Assembly: GCA_001599815.1 (NCBI GenBank)
Contig: BCIA01000006.1
Span: 4,404,961-4,468,960 of the forward strand
Direction: 5' to 3'
Origin: Furcasterigmium furcatum
Lineage: Eukaryota; Ascomycota; Sordariomycetes; Glomerellales; Plectosphaerellaceae
DNA: 64,000 bases
Numbering within the stretch: the stretch's first letter is position 1; the number at the start of each line of letters is the position of its first letter. Positions 43,201 to 48,890 of this stretch are shown piece after piece. A model generated the notes under the pieces. It had not been told where the DNA came from, did not search any database, and saw nothing but the letters and a program-made list of their open reading frames with translations. The position numbers and the translations under genes are program-made.

Positions 43201-43445
43201 TGTGGAACACGGTGTTCACGCAGAACATCCGGACCAACACGGGCCTTTTGGCTCCCGCACCGTCATGGACAGCCATGTACGGAGGAAATGGCGCGTTGTT
43301 CGCCAGCGACGCCAACACCGGCCAGATCTGGAGGTTCCCTATCAACGGAGTGACAAACTCAAACCCCCTTCCAGCCACTCTTGTCAGTACCTCTCCGGGA
43401 CCGGCGGGAGGTATCGATGGTGCGAGATGCTTCAACTCCGCATAA
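28275..43445 (+). CDS. Giant secreted mucin/adhesin-like Ser/Thr-rich protein, 5,056 aa, with C-terminal DUF6923-like domain
   Basis: One uninterrupted 15,171-bp frame without introns. Residues 1-19 form a signal peptide (MRAWSSWLSLATFVLSTLA). A His-rich patch HHHGDHGH lies at 29-36, and the small N-terminal region contains three Cys. About 176-620 is a Gly/Ser/Asp/Pro zone of SGSG, DSGPG and GDDSG units. About 676-4040 is Ser/Thr with regular Glu and Asp, hence strongly acidic. About 4040-4806 is almost only Ser and Thr. Residues 4811-5056 are a folded domain beginning FACGPSGYLTQ and ending GARCFNSA. It reads as beta-propeller-like blades (LYGINGTLIRIN, GFYWATSNGLSW, FLYAAGTNLLG, ALFASDANTGQIWRF) and resembles fungal DUF6923. 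There is no membrane span and no GPI signal. The protein should be secreted, massively O-glycosylated and extended, acting as surface coat, matrix or adhesin (inference). The unbroken frame over 15 kb of repeats argues that it is under selection. Confidence 0.85.
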   Translation: MRAWSSWLSLATFVLSTLARHIDRRSISHHHGDHGHSRADNSTIDDEVCFETRPDCHEVVIEVVYVGDKEWVDACMESGSIPPEAIAALPFPWPGDGTDGFEDEDEQIWESSNTQPSRFVTHTLSTYQGNATLTGPQTISTIFSNGDEAGTFLVANPTHTANDGAADLGPSAAAGQGSGSDVSSGSGQGEDAAQGPGNEEVAGQSPGQQLDQSDSGNGGGNVSPESGSDSSSGLGDEEGGGSAPGSGAGAGSGSGQGDHDPGTDSEGDGSDSSGSGLDSGPGEGVEPSPGSGHDDNEPGTDSGEGVGSDAAGDSGPDSGPGPGSGVGAGSNDGSGAGSGEDPDSGSGAGSGSGADSGSGAGSGSGADSGSGAGSGSGADSGSGGDSGLGVDLGPGDDAGPDPSLGAGSGSGPDSDPGNDSGPGGNSGSDPGSGGNSGSGSGPDPGSSDDSGSGPSPAPGAGSDSGPGSDPGDDSGPGDNSGSGSGPDSGSGDDSGPGSGSGPGSGSDSGPDSDPGNDSGPGSGGNSGSGSGPDSGPGDDPGPGSSPGAGPGSGPDTDPGDDSGPGGSPGPGPGSDDNSGSGSGPGSGSGDNSGPGSGPGSGQDDDQGAEQPGDGDETTSRLTTTEGSFSFSPFYVTQFIPVFGIAQATTISTILPIGGRPGTFIVLVPATPPTGPVEQTPSEGEAQSPTPSDFDPPQLPTFTSLDPDDPSSVSSTSFPGSGAPPPEPGGQTSATASVTSTENSTQTGSTGGGVLPDLGSAGDSTTTSQEPSDATSTSTASQLGSSDPPETLESDSSTGSVPSDNSEEPSSSSSDSTFDPAPGSDPPITSTSGIQSSESELIESSAETVTPTTSEDFTELSSVSDPTTSTSSDEAGETEIPQSTLSSDESDIITTSNTLPETRSQLPGEGEATDDSSSTSEATSLTDVTTSSESSFTTDLSTPTLETTTTDVSSTVTISPDLGSEVDSSSVDSTIENEDTSTEASSVGSTTDTSELSEVATESSTTESNSTTSTEDAESSSIQTTTSISSETTPSTESTDSDAETSSSTEEDEISTTLAESATEITLSTSSEDTITSFGETSIETDASPSTTIDEAPTTDEDTVGLSSTSSSSDLETPTPQQSATGPGTATETTDSDFPTTTELSETTLTTTDTDASSSASEVISPDDSVLPTAGEESTDSSEDLSTRVSATDASISSEPDGETTATTLSDEEPNGTGSTDVSQEPSNTNEDPTSSTDSSTDSQSTSLSETIDTESSSNSVTETFTSETISTTETLGDSTTSDVVQTSSLSDTSESQSTDQTSTDSEDTGTSDAIESSPEATGTQSSEISSDPPTSTDSSQTSGDSSSDSEESSSTAVEEPSTLLDSSSTVSSDGEEPATSSSTTELEEFSSESETISSSEISTSTEDAPENTSSSTDSTSTLDTSSTIEGTSTDTEGDASSTTDVQETTSSSDTSTSETSAESLEGSQTSETVTTTTEATSDLPTTSVTETSPSSSSSSDAQPPEESESASSVESSSSVSTSVTSSEELTTTDSVTTLPEDVESTETTITEDTLTTESSTDSASSDGDQTRSTLEDGSTTTPTTTVSSESDDSSITATETADDTTQVNTTSSSVEEDSTGPPTSTTSEDTTLSSSESDDGTTTSTDSTTIPSTETSGTIEPEEGSSSETTPEESSTTSSLDTTTQLTDSTSDDPTTLSTQEEASETTTSTSESEFSSSTETQDVEPTDTEEETIATTETSVSSEDSSEPPIESSTATTESSTSESTDTSSVTDTTSDPEQESSTTAEDPTSSTETTVESSTSQRTTLSESEEEEETSTSVSETSNSTTEFPTSSIADPDETSIASDDTTEADPTDPTASSSPSPDTVTSTDETTTQTLSPDPEPSSESSTSSNGEEETVSTESETTGTESLSATISSSSDTESTTEATTVETFSLDPEPGSETSTSSDREEETASTESETTGTESTDVTASSSSETVSTSDKTTVQTVSPDLGSTSETSTSSDGEEETASTESESTDVTTSSSAETLGTADETTVPTVSPDPGSSSETSTSSEEEEETTSTESESTDATTSTTDDTTIQTISPDLGSSSETGTSSEEEEESTVTSTDATDSESTGVSTSSSSSDPASTTDTTSTQTVSSDLGSSSDASTSDTTSSEEEETSTTSSSVSNDSTEITTDSETTTIVDSSSTELSSSDLESTSLEPEPDTSSTPEPSETSETDLTSTSDSTSESSSSIETTVTSTSSSDIDDSSTTSSITATSTDGSTETELTDTTSTTDDPSTSVEPDTTTTEESTSQDDSSSTAETGLDDTTVPSSSLDPENTSSVESENATTSETSITSDNNTTEDTSATLESSTATESSTQDESTSVESTTDAGSSTTSSTNTSIEETSISDSTTLESSSTESSTATGSSTQDESTSETSTSDSLESSIATDSSTQDESTGVESTTAGGSSTIASTSTSIEETSTSDTVGSSSVESSSTATDSSAQDESTTDTGSSTTASTSIEETLASDSTILESSSTERSSTATDSSTQDESTTETDSSSTTAETSDSTEETSTPESTTPESSTSVESSTVPENSTENESTTAETSTSIEETSASDSSTLESSSVESSTSTEDSSLLESTTTESTADSGSSTTVSTEESSTSDSVASDSSTSVESTATEESTSDTLASESSSSVEGSSTAPDSSTEDEGITSTEQSTSESSTSESSTSVESNSTTTEESSTSESLTLERTTSTEESTSDSSTSESSSTAAEEPTSDSSTSESSTSVESSSSAPDSSTEDESSTSTAESTSDTVASESGTLVESSSTALDTSTEDGSSTATEEPISDSSTSESSTSVESSSTALDTSTEDESSTTAEESSTSAASTSESTLVESSSTATEESSTLDISTSESSASVESSSTTPDTSTEDESTTSTEESSTSDSSTSESSTSIESSTILDTSTEEESSTSTEESSASESITSESGTSTVDDPASSTSSTSSGTDVTSDATTTAEESSESPSETSTSTTSDDSSASSEPTLEETSDPSSTLSTTSPDSESTEDPSTSSSSSEPSTDVTSDTSGDLSSTESTDTDLTTITSTTDESSSASTTFASESLSSTVQSETESEFSSESTTETETSSETTLITLATSSSSSDEETSSSFSESSESSSATEVSTSSTFTSTTFSTSIRSSSLEEDNTTSIDLDTTSLDSSSDLSSSVDSSTSDSSTSEVSSVVVTSISLTTFETSTIRSSSAESTSSDDTTSEDSVSSSEDTSTTSSDLESSLSSTLDTASDDTSSSTTSFDVETTESSVGESSSVSTEDSTASSTQTTTDGTESSLTSDTATTSSESELSSTQDPSTETSATTSSILDETTTTSVEDPTSTTASDTSETSSIDVSSSTSSDDPMSESSSTPSSTEQPTSTEEPTSTDSTEEPTSTEEPTSTEEPTSTEESTSTEESTGTETSTEPTATSSELTDETSTDTSSDELTSTRESESSSAEETSETTSSETSTESSSESTAEPSTLESSTETLDSSDATTSTSEAETTSTSSETITTESSDTSTSDSATSTESQDNSSSETSQETSEEASSTETSTDTSASSLEDSTTTSEETSTTSTEPSSDVSELLSETEITDSSSTESVTTTSSEESSTTEITESSSDASGSDSTDTSVSETTTEESSTAETSSSTESSAESSSTLSSSQTSETSTSDGPSDSSSLSIQPTVESESTTSEPSSSDTSTESTETEGESTITSESTTAESTALSTTESDTTSSDSSTEDVSSTTASSESSTFSLSSTSEDISDSSSTSLSTNVENTETTSSDTTTEVDSTSSSLDTTTTDVSDPPSSTESESTTLISSETPGSSDPPTSSSSTEASSSTAEEPTESDASSDTTTIGDSSSTSSQASTSESTSSEEPPTTTSSSTATSSSVEPSSLSSSTEDTTTEISTSTLPTSSSLSTESSSTPSETSSSTSASATDSETESSSLAESTSSSTTAPESSSSTSESSSTSSDFSTETSLPATSSSTSASSSEESVVSSISTTISSSTISTESSLVSTSFSTTSTAAETTTISTSSSSETSTSISSTSSSLPETSISSASSTSLSSSSSSSTTSLESTEPSSTTSDPSSVTQTSTEPSSSSLSSTTSPSTTLSEVTTTSSSSSLTTSSISTVSTTSPDSSSSSTTLSSSSTSPETSSTSSLSSTSTSSTSSTSTSADPSASTTSSLSSTSTSSSISSTLTTISTTSSAAPTLDSSTTSSSTSAATTSSTSLTSTSSSASTSSSVSTSTTSSSSTEATITSTSLSTTSSSVSTSTSASSSSITSTTSSQPETTTTSPTSTTTSSSLISSTTTSATSTSLTSVSSTTTSPTTTSLATVSSSTISSSTISSTSTSLTSDLSTSISSSTTTSLSTTSSPSSSTTTTSQPTSTTSTAQSSTSTSTSATSTIGTTSTTSTSTSQVSTSTSTSSSSTLQTSTVSTSSTQSTTTTQPSISSTTQTTSSSTSVLPTTTTATTSQPSTTTSPTVSSSSTSSSTSTSQATTTTTSTTAQSSSSTTASSSTTSQVGTTSSSITQIPTTTSTTVQSSSTSSSSTTTASSSTTVSSSSTVSSSTTTSSSATTSSSATTSSSATTSSSATTSSSATTASSSTSSSTTSQVGTTTTSTLSSSTSSSTSSSHGSEPSRSSTSTTSQISSTSSTSSTQTPTTTSTTSISSSTSSSTSSSHGSEPSHSSTSTTTQISSTTSTSSTQAPTTTSATSTSSSRPPTTSSSTTSSSTTSSLTTSSSSQVSSTTSTSSSTTSSQPVTTTQPPTTSSSLPPTSTSSSTSSTTTTGFGRPFACGPSGYLTQGNALLAVNLGTGGRTTVTSSLVGTVDALGFNVLEGYLYGINGTLIRINADGGMTRVDTINQPLLATYNGGEVDNQGFYWATSNGLSWIQYDLRPGSSQYGQQVGSGGSLTGLLANIVDWAYVAGSPGFLYAAGTNLLGVSFLARFNLDTKVWNTVFTQNIRTNTGLLAPAPSWTAMYGGNGALFASDANTGQIWRFPINGVTNSNPLPATLVSTSPGPAGGIDGARCFNSA
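28629..28748 (+). repeat. First copy of a ~40-residue TISTI...GTF module in the giant protein
   Basis: Residues 119-158 (FVTHTLSTYQGNATLTG then TISTIFSNGDEAGTFLV) align with residues 633-671 (YVTQFIPVFGIAQ then TISTILPIGGRPGTFIV). They share VT, G-x-A, TISTI and G-x(3)-GTF-x-V-x(2)-P. The two copies bracket the Gly/Ser/Asp/Pro zone. The GTxxVxxP ending recalls short beta modules common in fungal flocculin-like proteins (inference). Confidence 0.55.
28800..30100 (+). repeat. Gly/Ser/Asp/Pro low-complexity zone
   Basis: About 435 residues built from GSGSG, DSGPG, SDPG and DDSG words. At DNA level it is made of degenerate 6-12-bp units such as GGCTCAGG and GATTCTGG. Confidence 0.75.
29301..29408 (+). 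repeat. 36-bp tandem repeat, three copies
   Basis: Units 29301-29336, 29337-29372 and 29373-29408 each encode DSGSGAGSGSGA. The first two are identical and the third has two base differences. The near identity points to recent slippage or unequal exchange inside the Gly/Ser/Asp zone. Confidence 0.85.
30171..30287 (+). repeat. Second copy of the ~40-residue module
   Basis: Residues 633-671 of the giant protein, which sit at the end of the Gly/Ser/Asp/Pro zone and before the acidic Ser/Thr zone. They match the copy at residues 119-158 as described there. Confidence 0.55.
33890..34770 (+). repeat. Degenerate ~40-50-residue acidic repeats, about six copies
   Basis: Recurring order: TVSPDPGSSSETSTSS, then an acidic EEEEE or DGEEE run, then TESESTD, then a Thr/Ser spacer. 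It is seen at about 33.89, 34.06, 34.22, 34.38, 34.50 and 34.67 kb. The copies differ in the acid run length and spacer. Confidence 0.65.
35350..37160 (+). repeat. Degenerate SSTEDES/STSESSTSVESS repeat field
   Basis: About 600 residues made of alternating blocks such as ESSTSVESSSTA, (D/E)SSTEDESSTST and EESSTSDSSTSE. The period is variable, about 90-130 bp. The coding frame is preserved in every unit boundary. Confidence 0.65.
38471..38617 (+). repeat. 18-bp TSTEEP tandem repeat
   Basis: Roughly eight units encode (P/S)TSTEE, with one inserted TDS. Neighbouring units differ by one or two third-position changes (for example CCGACAAGCACTGAGGAA against CCAACAAGCACTGAGGAA). Confidence 0.8.
42036..42143 (+). 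repeat. 18-bp tandem repeat, six units
   Basis: The units begin AGCTCGGCCACAACGTCA. The four central copies (42054-42071 through 42108-42125) are identical, and flanking units differ by two or more bases. They encode SSATTS repeats. Confidence 0.88.
42190..42471 (+). repeat. 141-bp tandem duplication in the Ser/Thr zone
   Basis: Two adjacent copies offset by exactly 141 bp (47 residues), each carrying SSSHGSEPS with a following (R/H)SSTSTT and QISST block. The CCCACGGTTCCGAGCC core is identical at 42235 and 42376. The HGSEP word is a rare non-Ser/Thr interruption, which makes the duplication easy to see. Confidence 0.85.
42705..43442 (+). other. Region encoding the folded C-terminal domain (DUF6923-like) of the giant protein
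   Basis: Residues 4811-5056. Normal amino-acid composition returns abruptly after the Ser/Thr zone. There are two Cys only, one near each end (FACG and RCFN), which may close the domain with a disulfide. Repeated strand-turn patterns such as LYGINGTLIRIN, FLYAAGTNLLG and LFASDANTGQIW suggest propeller blades. The DUF6923 assignment is by recognition of the FACGPSGYLTQ start. Confidence 0.6.
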
Positions 43446-43613
43446 GAGGGCCGTGGCTGGACTTGGGTTTCTTCATCATCGCACTCACGATTTTCAACGA
43501 GCATCACACGACGTTCATTTCCTTCTATTTCTCCTTTCATATTTAGCCTCAAAGGCAGCACAAGAGTCGCCACTCAGCGTTCGCGCTCTCTCACTACTTA
43601 CTATTTCCTACTC

Positions 43614-44665
43614 TCAAGTGGCCATCTCAAACTTGGCGTGATCTGCCTGACCCTTGATGGAGCTGCTGGCAGCAAGCATCACGTACTTGTAGGCACAGTT
43701 GATATTCTCCTGCCATGAAGCCAGCCAGGTAGCCTGGTTGTCGCGAACAACAGCCGTCCACTTGCAGTTAGAGGGGGCATAAAGACCTTAGCACTCTTTC
43801 CGATGTTGATAGAGATCTAGTTCGGACAAGAAGATCCCAGCATCGAAGCTGTCAGTGTGTCCGCCTGTAATGTCAGTTTGTTTCCGGGCTTTTCGTGGAC
43901 GTTGTGAACCCCGGGCAGAGCGAGCAAACAGCACTCCGGATCTCTCTTGTGGGCATCCCTCCCCCCAAAGGAAACTTAGCATCTGTCTAAGTGCCAGTCG
44001 GGTGACGAGAGCCGTGTCCTGCGATGCGGGTAGGCCACAGGCAAAACAATAGAGGGCGGCATCCCAGAACCAGGAGGTCTTCTCACCCGAGGCCTTGGTC
44101 GTGATGTTTTCGAACTTATCATTGTAGATGTCTTGAACGCGCGGAATGTCGAGATCTTGGACCGACAGCACCACCTCGCCTACGCGCCGAGTGTTGTCGG
44201 TAATGACGACCGTTTGCAATGCTCCGGCGTCGGGCATTGGAGAAATCGCACGCCTGAGATAGCCGCGCCCGAGGTGGTCTGGGTGTGACGACAGTCCTCT
44301 GAGGTCACATGTGAGTCTGTTGACCACCAGGTAGCTCTGTGTGATGTGGTTCGACAAGGGAGCCGCTCTGGCGAGGAGCAGACATGGCGGATCGTGGCTG
44401 TGACACGTCTTTGGGATGCTGAAGGATGCCAGCCCCTGTCTTGCATCTTGTTCTCGGCTTTTATGTGACAGCTCTTGCGACTGTTGTTCTGCTCGCTGTA
44501 TTGGTCCAGGAGCATGACAAGCTTATCATCCTGGCACAAGACCGAGTGCGCCTCTTTGAGAGGCCCATTTACCGTCATCGCCGTGCTCCTTGATGATAGC
44601 GGCAAGCTGGATCAGGACACTGACTGGCAGATCGGGGAGGCCGAGGACGACGTGGCTATCTCGAA
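43614..44665 (-). pseudogene. Decayed or unresolved hypothetical gene
   Basis: Protein-like minus-strand segments lie in broken order: HVVLGLPDLPVSVLIQLA near 44650-44590; DDKLVMLLDQYSEQNNS near 44530-44480; TSWFWDAALYCFACGLPAS near 44080-44020; then a C-terminal segment 43785-43614 with SNCKWTAVVRD and WQENINCAYKYVMLA ending at a stop. The last segment is in frame with the frame 44357-43788 but separated from it by an in-frame TAA at 43790-43788. There is also a frame change near 44350. An intron ending ATTACAG at about 43868 is possible. I cannot assemble one intact reading frame, so decay is more likely than an intact multi-exon gene. No family is recognised. The 5' side abuts a minisatellite that may have truncated it. 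Confidence 0.4.
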
Positions 44666-44679
44666 TTTGCAATGTCGAG

Positions 44680-45051
44680 AGGTAGACTATCTCGATTATA
44701 TCTTATTCCGCAAGAGGCCATATCAATTATCTCTAGTTCAGCAAGAGGCCATCTCAATTTTCTCCGGTTCAGTAAGAGGCCATCTCGATTCTCTCAAGTG
44801 CAGAAAGAGGATATCTCGATTTCCTCCAGTCTAGGAGGAGGCCATCTGGATTTTCCGAAGTTTAGGAAGAGGCCATCTCAATCTTCGCCACTGCAGTGAG
44901 AGGACAACTCGGTTTTCTCAACTCAAGATAGATACCATCATGACTTTCCAAAGTCGAGCGGCAGACCAACTCAATTATCTCCAGTTCAGCAAGAGGCCAT
45001 CTCAATTGTCGTAAGTCAAGAGAGAAGTTATCTCAATTATCTGAGGCTCAA
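44680..45051 (+). repeat. 31-bp minisatellite, 11 well-phased units plus one degenerate unit
   Basis: From 44711 the sequence divides into eleven units of exactly 31 bp, starting at 44711, 44742, 44773, 44804, 44835, 44866, 44897, 44928, 44959, 44990 and 45021. One eroded unit precedes them. The consensus begins AAGAGGCCATCTCAATT, followed by a pyrimidine-rich stretch and GTTCAG. Units diverge by base changes but length never varies. Because 31 is not a multiple of three, the reading frame changes in each unit, so the array is not coding. Confidence 0.9.
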
Positions 45052-45165
45052 TCTGACGCACGGGACGTGGCCAGTGGAGGTTGCGACGGCAATAGTATAT
45101 AAGTCCCCATTTCTGGCCCGCAACCCATCGACCGGCCCCTGATCTCAATCAGGGATTGCAAAAGC

Positions 45166-45257
45166 GCGCCGTTGGTCTAGTGGTATGATTCTCGCTTAGG
45201 GCAACACCCTGAAGCATTGCTTGCGAGAGGTCCCGGGTTCAATCCCCGGATGGCGCC
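45166..45257 (+). tRNA. tRNA-Pro (AGG) with a short intron
   Basis: Acceptor stem GCGCCGT pairs with ATGGCGC with one G-U, discriminator C at 45257. A-box-like TGGTCTAGTGGTATGA and B-box GGTTCAATCCC are both present. The anticodon stem CTCGC/GCGAG encloses the loop TTAGGG...T with anticodon AGG. An intron of about 20 bases sits one base 3' of the anticodon, the canonical nuclear tRNA intron position. CCA is not encoded. Confidence 0.88.
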
Positions 45258-45266
45258 CACGTCATC

Positions 45267-45273
45267 TTTTTTT
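45267..45273 (+). terminator. RNA polymerase III terminator of the tRNA gene
   Basis: A run of seven T on the coding strand, ten bases after the tRNA 3' end. Confidence 0.8.
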
Positions 45274-48200
45274 GGCACTTTTGGTCGTGAATGTCTTTTC
45301 TTGGTGTGGGGGGAATGGTTTCTTGGGTTGGTCTTTTGGCCGGGTTGGCGTGCGGGCTCCTGATGCGACGTCTGCAAGGATCGATTTTGGTCCGTTGGTG
45401 AGGACGATCACTGACGTGCAGACGGGGACGGCCTGTTGGTAAGACTCTTCCCCTCTCAGAACCCTCCTGACGGGAGCATATGCTTCCGGTTCAGTCTTCT
45501 TCTTCGGCTTTACTCTCGGCCAAGGCCGGGGTCGTAGCCCGCGTTCACCTGGTGCCCCGTGGAAAGCCATATCCTTCACTGGGAAGTTGAGCAAATGCCT
45601 GCAACTTTGCAATCACCGAATGTTTCACTTGCTGTGATATCTCGAAGAATCAAGCACACTGCAGAATCACATGTTTCACCCAGTGAGATAACTCAACCCA
45701 CCTGCCAAATGTGAGGCCCACGCATAAGTCAAGACAATGGACCGGGAACCCGTGAAGTTGCTGGCAACACCAACAACCCCAGCCCCTGGAGACCAATGGT
45801 CGCATTTCAAACAACTCAGGTGATCATAAGTGAATCCAGATCGGTGAAACACGATGCCGAGTCTTCTCCAGCGCGGTCCACTACTTATGTCTCTGTCATG
45901 TCATATGCGGAGGAGGATGGGAGGGCGAGTGTAACCTCGCCGGTCGTGGCCTCAGTCGGATCCCGGCTCCTTCATGGCGATTCCTGTACCGGATTGGGCA
46001 AGACAGAGAGACAAGGCAACGCCCGAAGAGCGCATTGTCCAACTGCAAAGAGCGAGGAGACCACGCAGTTGGGCATGGCACTCTCCACAGACCACGAGGA
46101 CGTCCTTCAGCGCTGCAAGTCTCAGTTTCCGCCATCACCTCATTAATGCCTTCGGCTCATCATCCGTACCCATTCGCCCGCAGTGCCGGGTCCCACGGGG
46201 GCGATGCCCTCGCAGGTGTCATCGGGCTTCAAGAGGAGCTCCGAGTCCACACCAGGTCACCGACGTTACAACGCGCGATATGATCTGCTGGGCTATAGGC
46301 CACGGCCAGCGAGCGTGGAGCGGAGTCAGATCCGGCAGAGGCCTGGCCGGCCGTTGACAGAGTGAGAACCCCACCCGCCCAGGGCTTATTCAAGGTCACT
46401 CCAAGACGATCGCAATAGCTGGAGGCGGGGCGGGCAGGGGAGGAGGCCCAGGGCGAAGGCTTCATCCAGAGGCCAAGAGGTCTCGCGCGCTTGGAGCTTA
46501 CTTGTGCGCTGCCAGCTGCTGATGAGAGCGTGACAGTACTTGGAACGGATCGAGCTGGATTGTGACGAGAAGGCGCGCGCGCGGTGTGATCCGTCAGCAG
46601 CGCCGCATCACGCTCGTTCTCGAGCGCGCATTTCGGAGGCAACAAGAGTCACATGTGTCTCGTCTGAACGCGAGAGAAGTGCCGGGAGTAATTCAGGGGT
46701 GGTAGGGGAGGACGGTCAGAGCACTATTCCTCCCACTAGGGCCACCCTTCTGCATCATCCCACGCCGTCAGTGCGCGGGATGCCTCGCCAACTACATATC
46801 CCTCAGGGTGCTGCGTGGGTGTTCTTGCAGATAGGCCGTTGGCGACCGCTGATCACGGCCTGGGTTCGTTATCGGGCACAAAGTTGGGGGCATCCCATCC
46901 CCCCCAACGAGGCCTGGCCTGACCGGACCGGAGCGCATTGACACGGCGCTGTCTGGGCTCCGAGCCCCTGTCAATATTTCAGCGACATCCGAGTCCGGCT
47001 AGCAGTCCAGCAAGCCCTGCAGCCTAGCAAATATCAATTATTGGCAGGGACTCAGGGGGTCTTTGACAGTTTGCACGGACATCGGTTAACCTCGTGTCGG
47101 CCATATGTTCAGTTGGTGTCAATGCGCCTTGTCCTCCACGGATATCCCTCGTCCACTGGCAGAAGAGGGGTCTGGTCGAAGCCGGTGACGACATTATCGT
47201 TTGGAAGCGAAGATGGACAGAGTCGCGGTATGATCTGACCGGACATCATATGGCCTTCAGCACATCCGCCCGGCGCGGCGCATGCGCTGCCATTTGATCA
47301 GTCTACTGAGTACAGACTTGGAGATTTCCAGCAGAAGCATTGACTCCTCCACGCGATAAACGCGTGGACATTCTCATGTCTCACGTCCATTCTTCTTCCA
47401 AACCCAGACGCCTCGCCGTGGCCAAGACACCCAGGCCCTGCGCTGACGGCCGTCGAGAACGCCTTGACACCGGAAGACAGCCTAGCACAAGCCGCAAAAC
47501 GACCAGTTCATGGTCCAACCCAGCGAGGAAGCAGGGCATCTCTAGTACATACAAGACCAGTCCGTGTGGTTCAATAGACGCGGGGCACGGCCCCTGGGCC
47601 ACGAACCGACTGGGGGGGCTGAGGCTTTGATCGCGACCCCTTGATGGGATGACCTTGTCTCGATACTGGAGCAGGCAGCCGGCCCTTCATCAAGATGGAG
47701 TATCCCTGCACTGGAGCTCTCCATTACGCACTTACGACGCCAAGTGCGTTTGAGAGGGACAGTGACACCTCGACAATCGTCCACCAGATGGAGGAACATC
47801 CCCGCCCCCGCAAGACGCTGTCAAGCTCGCTGGTAAACAATGCGCAATACAGTACAGGTACATACAGCTCTAATGCAAATCATCTCTGGGCCGATGATGG
47901 CGTACCGTCCCGACAGCATCGCACCGAAACGCAAGGAGCTCTGGGTGGCTTGTCATCCGAGCAGCCGGTGTGATCTGCCCTCTTGCAGTTCCTGACGCGC
48001 ACTCCCTCCCACCTTCTCGAGAGCTCATGTGTGACCCAGAGCCTTCACACAGTCGCATAAGTTTCGTGGATCCCCGCGACGCGGAAGTTTCCCCTGCCGG
48101 CCCTTATAATAGTACTCTTGATATTACCGCAGAGAAACATCCCCCCATATCCAGCCTCGGACCTGGTTGCTTTGCTTCGGGAGGGGCAATCCGTGAAACG

Positions 48201-48890
48201 TCTAACCCGGACAAGGAGGTGCGCTGGAACGGTGCTTCTGTGTGTGTGCGAGCAACGTGTCTATAGCCCGAGGGCATTATATCGTACAAGCCCAATTACC
48301 TCTCCGAGCGGGCTACCCCGACTGCGAATATGGGCCAGGATGCCTGGTATGCTATGTACTTACTCTGCTTATAGGACTATTACTCAATCATGGAGAACCT
48401 ACCCAACGCTCGGTCGCCCTCGGAGTTGTGTTGCGGTGTAATGCCGAACTTCAACACTCACGTTCCCACGTCTGGGCAAATAAGCAGAGCATCTCCTCGC
48501 ACGTGAGTAGCATCACAGCGATCCTAAAGTCACCTGCCCGACTGGTAACCCACGAGCGGAAACTCTCCTCATTGATTGCACAGCGATGGTAGCGCAGACC
48601 GGCAGAGTTGCAGCGACAAGACGGCCCCGTCCGGAGGCAACTACCGATCGGGACTCGAGGCCGCACCGAGGAGATGAAGCCCCCATTGCCATCGCAACTT
48701 TGGCCGGTCATGCGGAGACGCCACCGGGAGACTTAAAGGGACCAGAGGATGCGAGCTCGCCCATGAGCATGACCGTCTGATCTCGTGCTGAGCCAGTCGC
48801 GTCCAGCCCTGCCGTTTCGTCCCTTCGACGAGCTTCCTGCGCGATACTCCAGATCACATCCCAGCCTCAAGCGACGACAAGGGAACGAAG
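45274..48890. other. Gene-poor region, 3.6 kb
   Basis: Many short open frames (up to about 138 codons) occur on both strands but none has family motifs, consistent splice sites or a signal peptide. No transposon ends, long direct repeats or further tRNA were recognised. The last few hundred bases should hold the promoter of the next gene. Confidence 0.4.

Noticed and set aside
44680..45051. CRISPR-like array
   Set aside because: The 31-bp units are head-to-tail with no spacers between them, and the genome is eukaryotic. It is a minisatellite.
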